From: Heterohyrax brucei
Lineage: Eukaryota > Chordata > Mammalia > Hyracoidea > Procaviidae
Direction: 5' to 3'
NCBI GenBank assembly: GCA_028571685.1
Contig: CM053143.1
Span: 155,180,329-155,244,328 of the forward strand
Length of the DNA stretch: 64,000 nucleotides
This document shows, one piece after another, positions 1 through 9,447 of this stretch (the first letter of the stretch is position 1; each line of letters opens with the position of its first letter). The position numbers and the translations under genes are program-made. The notes under the pieces are model-generated. The model saw only the letters and a list, made by a program, of their open reading frames with translations, searched no databases and was not told where the DNA came from.

Positions 1-165
1 AGTGGATTCAAATATACCTACAATCACGAAGATGACATAGGACAGGGTAAGGCTGTTATTTTATACATCAGGTGTAAAATAACCTGTTATTTTATACATC
101 AGGTCACCACAAGTTGGAGCCCTCTCGGAGACAACTAACAACAAACAACCCTTCGACATCTGGAA
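1..165 (+). repeat. 3' tail of an RTE-derived SINE, cut by the window edge
   Basis: The stretch reads like the 3' end of the element at 30,035-30,326: a CACGAAGATG-like motif, then CACCACAAGTTGGAG, then a CTAACAACAAACAA tail. A 21-bp segment inside it is duplicated (53-73 and 84-104). Confidence 0.55.
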
Positions 166-188
166 CTTTGTTGTTTTATGTTAGGTGG

Positions 189-671
189 TGTGATGGTTAG
201 CATTGTGTATCAGCTTGGCTGGACTGTGATTCTCATTGTTCATACAGTTATTTGTGATCACCCCCATGACTGCATCTGCTATGAGTAGCCAGTCAGTTGG
301 ATTTTCACTGGGAGAGTAGTCTACATCCATATATAAGCAGACATTCTGACTTTTTGCTTCCCCAGGACCCTGATGTTACCTCCTGTTCATCTGACCTCCT
401 GCTCTTGGGACTTGAGCTATTGAGTTATCTGCAGATCTTGGAATTCCTTGATCTTCACAGCCTAAGAGCAGGAGCCCTGCTCTCCGACCTACAGATCTTG
501 CATTCATCAGCCTCTGAGGCTGTATGAATCGAGAGAAGCCTCCATCCTGATCCATGGACTTGGCGGGTTCTAGCCTCTACAATCATGTGAGCTGTTTTCT
601 GGATATAACTCTCTCTGTATGTACTTATGCACTTTACTAGTTTTGCTGTCTAGAGAAACCAGTCTAAGACA
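189..671 (+). mobile_element. Solo LTR, ERVL/MaLR-like (family shared with 56,295-56,839)
   Basis: The element starts TGTGATGGTTAG and ends CTAAGACA, so it has the TG...CA ends of an LTR. It is the reverse complement, along its length, of the copy at 56,295-56,839, which has an exact 5-bp target duplication. No internal retroviral sequence adjoins it. The flanks here (GGTGG and GAAGG) match poorly, so the duplication has decayed or the edges are off by a base or two. A 76-codon frame inside it is chance. Confidence 0.65.
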
Positions 672-1403
672 GAAGGAGAAATTTTTTTTCCTGTCAAGAC
701 CCAGAGTAAAACAGTCCTCTTATTTGTGTCCAAACCTATGTCAGGAGTAAGTCTAACTCCACAGAAAGAAAAAAAGGAAAAGTTCCAGACAACAATTTCC
801 TGTAAACAAATGATGTGGACATGCACATTCACATTCCATTGAGGATAACTTGGCAGTCTCTAGCTGGCCATTGTGTGATCAGCTGAAACTTCGTTAGTAT
901 GAGAAAAAGTGACAAAAGACTTGGGTGGAGCAATGTTTCCTTACAGGGTGGATATTTAGTGCTCCACTAAAATCTATTTTCACTTTCTCTGTATTTACAT
1001 ATTAAATGTATTTATGTATCATGTATTATGTATTTACATCTTAAAAGTTCCATCAAGTACTATCAGACAATCCACAGAGTCACCATGGTTTTCCCCACTT
1101 CCTGAAAGAGATGGTTGCCGCTCTGCCAGGTCCTTGTAGAGCAAGTGCAATCCCGCCATTAACTTTTTTCTGTCTTAGCACAATGATTCATTGTTGCCAG
1201 GAATCAAATTTCTTTTTCCATGGGTGTGCTGGTTGGCCCCGCTGTTGAATATCTTAGCCCATGTTGAATGTAAGTGCGCCATTGCCTGACTCAACATCAA
1301 TTCCAGAAAGAGCATCACTCACATCCTACATAGCTTTAGATAATTCTATGTTAAACCCAGAGGGAATTATTTTAAGGTAATAATTATAGCTATGTGCTGC
1401 AGG
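672..1403. other. No recognisable feature
   Basis: Moderately AT-rich, with a short TTTATGTATCATG-type repeat near 1,010-1,040. I see no gene or repeat that I can name. Confidence 0.5.
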
Positions 1404-2195
1404 CTATTGTGTCCTAGCCCCTTTTCTCCCTCCTCCCTCTCCCCATGTTGCTTGGAGTCTTGAAAGTGTTTGCAGTATAATAGGCTTAGGCTGAACTATC
1501 TGCAATTCAGGCTAAACTATTTCCTTGAAACTATTTGCAGTTTACTTGACTCAGGCAAAACTATTGGTAAAATAATAAGTCCTTAGCAAAGAACTGTTTC
1601 CTTAAAATTGTTCACAGGATTTTGGCTCAGGTTAAAACTATTTGCATGTTCCTGTCCTTTGTTCTGTAACAGGGATCATGACCATCTTTGGCGGCGTACC
1701 ACCCTGTTGACTTCCTCCTTGTAAAGCCTATACATAAAGCTTGTGTTAGCAGACCAGTGTCCATGATTCTCCATCAGAGATCACCGTCCCACCTGGTCCC
1801 AACTTTATCTTCTGTGATGTGTTTATTTGTTCTTGTGTGATTGACATGTTTCATGCATAAGTGATGTGTCTTCATGTGTGAGTGAGATTTCTCAGTGTTT
1901 GACTTGTCCACTGTGGCTGCAGACCCTATCCAGTGCTGGCCTCTGGGGTGCTGCACACAGCAGGTATGCTTTGAGCGTTGAATGCCTACTATGACCTTTT
2001 ATGACACCTTGTCCTGTGTGCTTTATGTATTTTTTTTTATAATAATCATAAAGCCTCTGACACTACTTCTATGTCATTTCCTGGATCACCTCCCAAAATC
2101 TTTGTAGTTGGTGATACTTCTGAGGGAACACAAACTATGCAGCTTAGATTAATCAATATTCCCTCCCAGTTATGGAGAGAGACCCATGCAACACA
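1404..2195 (+). mobile_element. Possible ERVK-like LTR (uncertain)
   Basis: Suggested by layout only. There are imperfect direct repeats around GGCTCAGGCTAAACTATTTG (about 1,485-1,650, a U3-like feature), a TATA-like TATACATAAA near 1,730, and a CA end at 2,194-2,195 placed directly before a motif resembling a lysine-tRNA primer-binding site. The left edge is a guess at a TGTCC motif. No gag-like reading frame follows. It could instead be unrelated unique DNA. Confidence 0.3.
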
Positions 2196-2213
2196 TGGTG
2201 CCCAACATCTATA
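2196..2213 (+). other. Primer-binding-site-like motif
   Basis: TGGTGCCCAACATC resembles the lysine-tRNA primer site of ERVK-type retroviruses, TGGCGCCCAACGTG, with two differences over 14 bases. It follows a CA dinucleotide, as a primer site follows a 5' LTR. Confidence 0.3.
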
Positions 2214-2660
2214 AAACACTGGTGTTCTGATAACAAGGAATAAGGGGAACAACTTAGGGGTAGGCATGTAGCAGTGGGCTACCACATGTGGCTTTAGCTA
2301 TTTCTGCCTCTCACGCCATCGTACCCAAGTTAAGGAGCAGCTAGCTATTCCCATAGGAAACCTTGGGTTGTGGAAATGGTTAGCATTCTTGGCTGTTAGT
2401 GAAAAAGCTGGTGATTTGAGTTGACCTGAACCCCTAGAACACCTAGGAGGAAGGGACTCATGATCTTTTTTTTTTAATTCAAAAATTAAAACCCTACAGA
2501 ACACAGCTCTACTCTGAGACACACAAGACTGCCATGAAGTAGAGTTGATTTTACAGCAACCAGAGCTGTTCTCACAATTTTGAGTTTGTCATACATTACA
2601 CAATGGCTTTGGAACAAATTATTCAATTTCTATCAGGTCTGGATTGCTAAATTTGAGCCT
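2214..2660. other. No recognisable feature
   Basis: If the primer-site call upstream is right, this should be retroviral leader or gag, but no long frame is open. The only local oddity is a T run near 2,466-2,475. Confidence 0.4.
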
Positions 2661-2662
2661 GG

Positions 2663-2881
2663 ATTAGTCCTTTAGTGCTGCCATAACAGAAATATCATAA
2701 GTGGATGGCTTTAACAAAGATAAATTTGTTAAACGAAGTCCAAATTCAGGGATACAGCTCCAGGAGAAAGGATTGTTTGTCAGCTGTGGAGGAAGATCAT
2801 TGTCATCAATCTTCCCCTATACGAAGAGCTTTGAGCAGAAAATCTGGGTCCAAAGAACTTCCTCTGTACCCAGTACTGTTT
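2663..2881 (-). mobile_element. MaLR-like LTR, part 1 (split by the L1 insertion)
   Basis: Matches the start of the minus-oriented family seen at 19,827, 44,606 and 57,930: TTTAGTGCTGCCATAACAG, a GTGGATGGCTTTAACAAAG-like block, then CCCAGTACTGTTT. The next bases of the family consensus (TTCTTGGTGGTATGAG) are missing here and reappear at 10,454, so this is one LTR cut in two by the L1. Confidence 0.85.
2869..2881. repeat. Target-site duplication of the L1, left copy
   Basis: CCCAGTACTGTTT here matches CCCAGTACCGTTT at 10,442-10,454 in 12 of 13 bases. The sequence between is the L1 with its oligo-T (reverse poly-A) start. Confidence 0.85.
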
Positions 2882-3873
2882 GTTTTTTTTTTTTTAAATT
2901 CTTATATTTATTTAACATAACTGAGTGAAAATGTACATTCACATATAAATTTACATGCCCACCTATATGCAGCTTCCACTGCTCTCCCTGTCCGGTGACT
3001 GCACACTATTCCTCTCTGCTCCATACATGTCTCATCCTCCCAACAGCCTCGTATCCCCTCCTCTCTGTCCACTCCCCTTCCTCCAGCCAGACGTCAGCAA
3101 GATGATATCCTATAGATGTATAGAACCATAAAGTGCTTCCAATGTATGGTCACTCTGCCTTGCCAAGTCCAATCCATTCCTGTCCAAAGAGTGGACCTTT
3201 GTTATAATTTATGGGAAAAGGCAGCATCAGGGCAGGGGGCCATGCTCTTAGAGGAACCCCCAAACTGCTGGACCATCAATTGAGGTCTTTTAGTGGAGAT
3301 CTCAGGATGCACCCCATTTTATTATTGTGTTGCCAGTGAGACTCCTCTCTGTGAGCTCCATCGTGGCTCTGGTTCTTTCGGTCCCAAGTTGATGTAGGCA
3401 CCCACTCTTGTGGGTCTTTCTGTCTTCTAGGTTGTATTTACCACATGTCACTTCGGTCCTCGGTGAGCGTCCGTTCCTGCTGAGTTGGGACCATTGGCTA
3501 TGTCCTCGGATGGCAGCTTGGCAGCTTTTAAGACCCCAGACGCCACTCACCAATGTGGGGTGCAGAGAGCTCTCTTAGCAAAATGCTAGTTGTGCCAATT
3601 GGCCTGGAATTCACCTAAGAGCATGGTCCCCTGCCCCCAGCCCCAGCTACTCTTTCCTTGCAGTATTGAGTTAAGATGGAAGGACTACTCAAGTTATGCT
3701 GAAGTCCACTTAATGTTGTTCTTGTTTTTAATGCGTGCTATCACCGCTTTCTCCCAACTAGATTTCTAGTAACTATCTAAACTAAACCCTCCCCGCTCTC
3801 ACCCTCCTTCCCTCCCCTCCCTTGCAGCTGTCAAAGAGTCTTTTCTTCTATACACAAGTTTGTTTTTGAGATC
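2882..3873 (-). other. L1 3' UTR and poly-A
   Basis: About 1 kb between the ORF2 stop and the oligo-A (T run on the plus strand), long for an L1 3' UTR. Parts recur as truncated copies at 28,000-28,282, 48,591-49,010 and 55,991-56,120, which share blocks such as GCCCACCTATATGCAGCTTC and GAACCATAAAGTG. Confidence 0.85.
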
Positions 3874-3977
3874 TTATCGTAGAGGTCTCATACAGTATTT
3901 GTCCTTTTGTTGCTGACTACTTTCACTCAACATAATGTCTTCCAGTTGAAACCAGGTTAGCAGATGTTTCCTGGAAT

Positions 3978-3983
3978 CATCGC
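3978..3983. repeat. 6-bp target duplication of the ERVK-like LTR, left copy
   Basis: CATCGC here is repeated exactly at 4,357-4,362. Six bases is the usual duplication for class II (beta-like) retroviruses. Removing the LTR and one copy restores continuous L1 sequence. Confidence 0.85.
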
Positions 3984-4356
3984 TGTCGGGAGCCGAAATC
4001 ATCTTAAAGAAAATCTTAGAGAAATTTACTGGGCAAGGCTCACTTAAGAAAAATATTGTGCCAGCAAGGTCATGAGAACTGACTGCTTAGCAATATCCCA
4101 AGAAAGAATAACAACATGTGGCTGTCCTTGGATAGGGCTAATTATTAGATCAGAGGTTTTGAGAACTAGGGAACACAGGTGCATGAGAAAGACCAGAGTT
4201 AAGAATAAACAAAGAAGTGTGTGCTGTATAAAAGTTTGCTCAGAAAAGAAATAAACGTCTCAGCTTGACTGAGCTCCCCCTGATGTGATTGTTTCGGCCT
4301 TATTCAGCTCCCGCGCTTTCCCCTCAGCTCTGTTCGTCTGATGGCTGGTACCGTCA
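3984..4356 (+). mobile_element. Solo LTR, ERVK-like (class II ERV)
   Basis: A 373-bp element starting TGTCGGGAGCC and ending GTACCGTCA, so it has TG...CA ends, and it is flanked by an exact 6-bp duplication. The TGTYGGGAGCCG start is typical of ERVK/IAP-type LTRs. It carries a TATA box at 4,227-4,233 and AATAAA at 4,250-4,255, both on the plus strand, with a CU-rich U5-like 3' part. No internal viral sequence remains, so it formed by recombination between the two LTRs of a provirus. It lies antisense to the L1 and interrupts the end of ORF2, so it is younger than the L1. Confidence 0.85.
4227..4255 (+). promoter_or_regulatory. LTR TATA box and polyadenylation signal
   Basis: TATAAAA at 4,227-4,233 and AATAAA at 4,250-4,255. 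Their closeness implies a short R region. Confidence 0.6.
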
Positions 4357-7300
4357 CATCGCTATTCTTTATCATTGTGTAGTGCTCCATTGAGTATATG
4401 TACCATAGTTTACTTATCTATTCTTCTATTGTTGGACATCTGGGTTGATTCTATATTTTTGCTATCGTGGACTGTGCTGCGATAAACATTCTGGTGCATG
4501 TGTCCGTTGGTGTGAAAGGCCTTGATTCTGTAGGATATATTCCAAGTAGTGGAATTACTGGGTCAAATGGTATATTGATATCCATTTTTTTAAGGAAGTG
4601 CCGGATTGCCTTCCAAAGAGGCTGGACCATTTTGCAACCCCACCAACAGTGTAGGAGAGTTCCACTTTCTCCACAGCCTCTCCAGCATTTGTTGTTTTGT
4701 GTTTTCTGGATCATGGCCAATCTTGTTGGGGTGAGATGGTATCTCATTGTTGTCTTGATTTGAATTTCTTTAATAACTAAAGATCGTGAACATGTCCGCA
4801 TGTGTCTTTTGGCTGCGTGGATCTCCTCTTTAGTGTAGCATCTGTCCATCTCCTTTGCCCATCGCTTAATTGGATGGTTTATCTTCTTCTTATTGATATT
4901 TTGTAGTATCTTATAGATTATGGAGATCAGGCGTCGGTCTGACATAGAGTTGCCAAATATTTTTTCCCATTCTGTGGGTGTTCTTTTAATTCTATTAATA
5001 AAGTCTTGGGATGAGCAAAAGTGTTTGATTCTTAATAGTTCCCATTTACCTATTTTCTCTTCTGTTGATTGAGGTTTCTTTGACAGATTTTGGAGTCTGT
5101 CCTCATTGTGTACTAAAACTTCCATTGTTGTTCCCACCTTTTCTTGGATGAGCTTTATCATTTTAGGTTTGATATTTAGGTCTTTTATCCAGTTGGAGTT
5201 GGTTTTTGTATAAGGTGTAAGATATGGATCTTGTTTCAGTTTATTGCAGATGGATAACCAATTTTGCCAGCACCATTTGTTGAAGATACTGTTTTTACCC
5301 CAGTTTAATGTCTTAGGGCCTTTGTCGAATATCAACTGTTCATAGGCAGATGGTGTCATCTCTGGGGTCTCAATTCTTTTCCATTGATCGATCTACCTGT
5401 TTTTGTACCAGTACCGGGCTGTTTTGACCACTGTGGCAGTGTAGTATGTTCTAAGGTCGGGTAATGAGAGGCTTCCCAGTGTGTTCTTCTTCTTTAGTAG
5501 TACCTTACTTATTCAGGGCTTCTTCCCTTTCCAAACAAAATTGGTGATTTGTTTCTCCATCTCATTAAAAAATGATACTGGAACTTGTATTGGGATTGCA
5601 TTATATAAATAAATTGCTTTGGGTAAAATAGACATTTTCACAATGTTAAGTCTTCCTATCCGTGAGCAGGGTAGGTTTTTCCATTTATCTAAGTCTCTCT
5701 TAGTTTCTTGTAGTAAGGGCTTGTAGTTCTCTTTGTAAAGGTCTGTTGTTTCTCTGGTTAGATTAATTCCTAGGTACTTTATCTTCTCAGGGGCTATCGT
5801 AAATGGTATTGATTGGATAATTTCCTCCTTAACAGTCTCGTTGTTGGTGTAAAGGAATCCTACTGATTTACTTATGTTTACCTTGTATCCTGAGACTTTG
5901 CTGAACTCTTCTATCAGTTTGAGTAGCTTACTTATAGAATCCTTGGGGTTCTCTGCATATACAATCATATCATCCGCAAACAGGGAGATTTTAACTTCCT
6001 CTTTGCCGATGCAGATGCCCTTTATTTCTTCGTCTTGTCTAATTGCTCTGGCTAGAACTTCTAGCACAATGTTGAAAAGAAGAGGTGAGAGTGGGCATCC
6101 TTGTCTAGTTCCTGATCTCAAGGGAAAGTCTTTCAGTCTCTCTCCATTCAGGATGATGTGGGCAACTGGCTTTGTATAAATGGCCCTTATTGTGTTGAGG
6201 AATTTGCCATCTATGCCCATTTTGCTAAGAGTTTTTAGCATGAATGGGTGTTGGACTTTATCAAATGCCTTTTCAGCATCAATGGACAAAATCAGGTGAT
6301 CCTTGTCTTTTGTGTTATTTATGTGGTTTATCACATTAATTGTTTTCCTGATGTTGAACCAGCCTTGCATCCCTGGTATGAATCCCACTTGGTCATGATG
6401 GATTATTTTCTTGAGATGTTGTTGTATTCTGTTGGCAAGAATTTTGTTGAAGATTTTTGCATCTAGGTTCATGAGTGATATCGGTCTGTAGTTCTCTGTC
6501 TTTGTTGGATCTTTCCCTGGCTTAGGTATCAGGGTTATGCTGGCTTCATACAATGAGTTTGGGAGTACTCCATCCCTTTCTATACTGTGAAATAGTCTCA
6601 GTAGTATTGGGGATAACTTTTCTCTAACGCTTGGTAGAATTCTGCCATGAAGCCATCTGGGCCCGGACTTTTTTTGGTTGGCAGTGTTTTGATGAACTTT
6701 TCAATCTCTTCCTTTGTTATGGGTTTATTAAGTTGTTCTGCCTCATGTTGTGATAATTTGGGTAGGTGGTATGAGTCAAGGAATTGGTCCATTTCCCCTA
6801 GGTTTTCAAATTTGTTAGAGTACAGTCTTTCATAGTATTCTGTCATGATATTTTTGATTTCTGTAGCATCTGTGGTGACAACTCCCCTCTCATTTCTAAT
6901 TTGAGTTATTTGTTTCCTTTCCTGCTTTTCTTTAGTAAGTTTAGCCAGTGGTTTATCAATTTTGTTGCTCTTTTCAAAAAACCAGCTTTTGGTCTTTTCA
7001 ATTTTTTCAATTGTTTTTCTATTCTCTAATTCATTTAGCTCTGCTCTAATCTTTATGATCTCATTTCTTCTGGTGCCCGAGGGGTTCCTCTGTTGTTCTC
7101 TTTCTACTTGTTCAAGCTGTAGAGTTAGTTTCTTGATTTGGTTTCTTTCTTCCTTCCAGATGTGTGCATTTATGGAGACAAATAGACCTCTGAGCACTGC
7201 GTTGGCTGGATCCTATAGGTTCTGGTAGGAAGTGTTTTTGTTCTCATTGGAATCCACGAATTTCTTTAATTCATCCCTGATTTCCTCTATAACCCATGTT

Positions 7301-8062
7301 TTCTTGAGCAAGATGTTGTTCAGTTTCCAAGAGTTCCACTTTCTATCTATGTTTTTTCTGCTATTGATTTCAACTTTGATGGCTTTATGATCTGAGAATA
7401 TGCTTTGCAGTAATTCAGTGGTATAGATTTTGTTGAGCATTGCATTATGGCCTATCACGTGGTCAATTCTGGAGAATGTTCCATGTGCACTGGAGAAGAA
7501 GGTGTAGTTGTCTGCTGATGGGTGGAAAGTTCTGAATATATCAATGACGTTTAGTTGATTAATTGTGTCAATGAGGTCTTCTGTATCTTTACTGAGTTTT
7601 TTTCTAGATGATCTGTCTAGTAATGAGAGTGGAGTGTTAAAGTCTCCCACTATTATTGTGGAGTCATCTAACTCTCTTTTGAGCATAGTCAGTGTTTCTT
7701 CAACATATTTAGGTGCTCTAGCATTAGGTGTATAAATATTTAATACAGTTAAATCTTGCTTGTGTACTGAACCTTTCAGCAATAAATAGTGTCCATCTTT
7801 GTCCACGATGGTGGATTTGACATTAAAATTGATTTTGTCTGAGATTAGAATTGCCACCCCTGCTCTTCTTTGTTCATTGTTAGCTTGATATATATTTTTC
7901 CATCCTATAATTTTCAGTTTTTCCTGTCTTTAGGTCTCAAGTGAGTTTCTTGTAGACAACATATGGATGGGTCGTGTCTTTTGATCCAAGATGACACTTG
8001 GTGTCTCTTTACTGGAGCATTCAGTCCATTCACATTCAACGTAATTATTGATAGGTATGTGT

Positions 8063-8329
8063 TCACTGTTGCCATTGTGATATGTTTATTTTTATGCTGA
8101 TGTTTTCTCTGTTGTTCTTATTAGTCTGTTCTGGGACACTCTTTTTTGTGAGTTGATTTTTCACCTTTTTCAGAGCTGGTTTTATAGTTGTTGAGACTTG
8201 TGTGTTAGATTTCTTGAAATGGTATGATACATCTTTGTTGTGCTTTACAGCTGCCCCTATGGACCCACTTAATAAATTATTTATAAACCCAATTTTAATT
8301 ACTACCAGTCTTGTCATCTTCCTCTCCAT
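8063..8329 (-). other. 88-codon open frame in the L1 inter-ORF spacer
   Basis: A sense-strand frame begins with ATG (MERKMTRLVVIK...), is rich in lysine and asparagine, and ends ...NISQWQQ. It runs through most of the 422-bp spacer and overlaps the first 13 bases of ORF2 in another frame, so its stop lies just past the ORF2 ATG. I know of no L1 protein like it. Possible readings are chance openness in A-rich sequence, a leader-type frame that helps ribosomes reach ORF2, or a decayed accessory frame. Human L1 has a spacer of only about 60 bp. Confidence 0.25.
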
Positions 8330-8497
8330 CTGGAAGGAGTATAATGACTGTAGTACATCCTTCTTTTTATTATGATGACACCATAGTTTTCATGATGATC
8401 ACTGGATTGCTTCTTTCCAAATCAAAGCTGTGATTTACTTTGGAGCCTTCCCTAAGTGAGTAGAATATTGAGTAGTGTGTCGTTCTAAAATATAAAG

Positions 8498-9447
8498 TTA
8501 GTGGTTTTGTTCTTCTAAGCCAGAGCCAAGAACTTCTTTCAGTATTTCTTGTAGTTTGGGTTTGGTTTTTACAAAGTCTCTGAGTTTCTGTTTATCTGGG
8601 AATGTCTTAATTTCATTTTCATATTTGCAAGATAGTTTTGAAGGATATATAATTCTTGGTTGGAAGTTCTTCTCCTTCAAGACTTTGAAAGTGTTGTGCC
8701 ACTGTCTCTGTGCCAGCATGGTTTCTGCTGAGAAATCTGAAGAGAGCCTACAGGGTTTCCCTCTGAATGTTAGCTTTGCCTTGAGTCTTGCTGCCTTTAA
8801 GAGTTGCTGCTTATGTTTCATTTTGTTGAGCTTGATTATAATATGTCTTGGAGTCTTTTTTTTGAGATCTATATTGGGTGGCGTACGATATGCATTTGAG
8901 ATGTCTATATTCTCTGCCTTCATGATTTCTAGGAAGTTTTCTCTCAGCAGCTCAGCAACAATACTGTCTGTGTTCTCAGATGTCTCACCCTGTTCAGGGA
9001 CTCCAATTAATCGAAGGTTGTTCCTCATCATAGAGTCCCACATGTTTCTTAATGTTTCTTGTTTCTTTTTTCTGATTTCTGCTCATAAACACTGGCATCA
9101 GTAGCTCTGTCTTCCAAGTCAGAAATTCTTTTTTCCATTTGTTCCATTCTGTTTTTTTGGCTTTGCATGGAAGTTTCTATGTCTTTGATTTTCTTCTTGA
9201 TCTGTTGGATTTCAGAGTACTGGTGTTCCATCAGATCGAACAACTTGCTTAATTTTTCATTTTGTTCTGCTGCATTTTGTATAAGGTCTAGAAGGGCTCT
9301 GTATATAATCAATTTGTATTCACTTCCTGATGCTTTCATAAAAGTTTCTTCATCTGGAAAACTCCTTGGTTGCTTTGTTTGGGAGCCTTCTGAAGCCATG
9401 AGTGATTGCTTGTATGCCACAATTGTCTGTTGCTTTTTGGGTCCCAT
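8498..9447 (-). pseudogene. L1 ORF1 (RNA-binding chaperone), frameshifted
   Basis: ORF1p coats L1 RNA as a trimer and acts as a nucleic-acid chaperone. The first frame (9,447-9,049, 132 codons, opening MGPKKQQTIVAYKQ) holds the N-terminal tail and a heptad coiled coil (about residues 55-120, ending KRISDLEDRATDAS). The second frame (9,043-8,498, 181 codons) holds the RRM-like and C-terminal domains (NNLRLIGVPEQGE, RTPPNID, RHIIIKL, KARLTFRGKP-like). One frameshift between about 9,060 and 9,043 separates them. Total span is about 316 codons, against 338 in human L1. The translated sequence is otherwise intact and recognisable. Confidence 0.93.

Larger units (their letters stand above)
3874..8075 (-). 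pseudogene. L1 ORF2 (endonuclease / reverse transcriptase), disrupted
   Basis: ORF2p nicks target DNA and reverse-transcribes L1 RNA from the nick. The start chosen is the ATG at 8,075-8,073, opening MATVNTYLSIITLNVNGLNAP, a normal L1 ORF2 beginning. The stop is TAA at 3,876-3,874. Without the LTR the span is about 1,274 codons, against 1,275 in human L1. The apurinic endonuclease covers about 8,075-7,300 (VGDFNTP, SDHKAIK). Reverse transcriptase covers about 6,550-5,500, with FADD at the catalytic site. The C-terminal cysteine motif CWRGCGE...HCWWGC lies near 4,700. Breaks: a frameshift near 7,920; stops at about 7,212, 5,510, 5,395, 4,450 and 4,415; a frameshift near 6,560-6,600; and the LTR at 3,984-4,356. 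Several stops sit where family members have tryptophan. Confidence 0.95.

Noticed and set aside
4072-4254. 60-codon frame inside the ERVK-like LTR
   Set aside because: Solo LTR with regulatory layout; the frame has no match to any viral protein I recognise.
4467-4763. Plus-strand frame of 98 codons (and those at 5,874, 6,248, 6,962)
   Set aside because: Antisense shadows of L1 ORF2.
8556-9104. Plus-strand frame of 182 codons
   Set aside because: It is the antisense shadow of L1 ORF1, whose minus-strand frame carries the family motifs.
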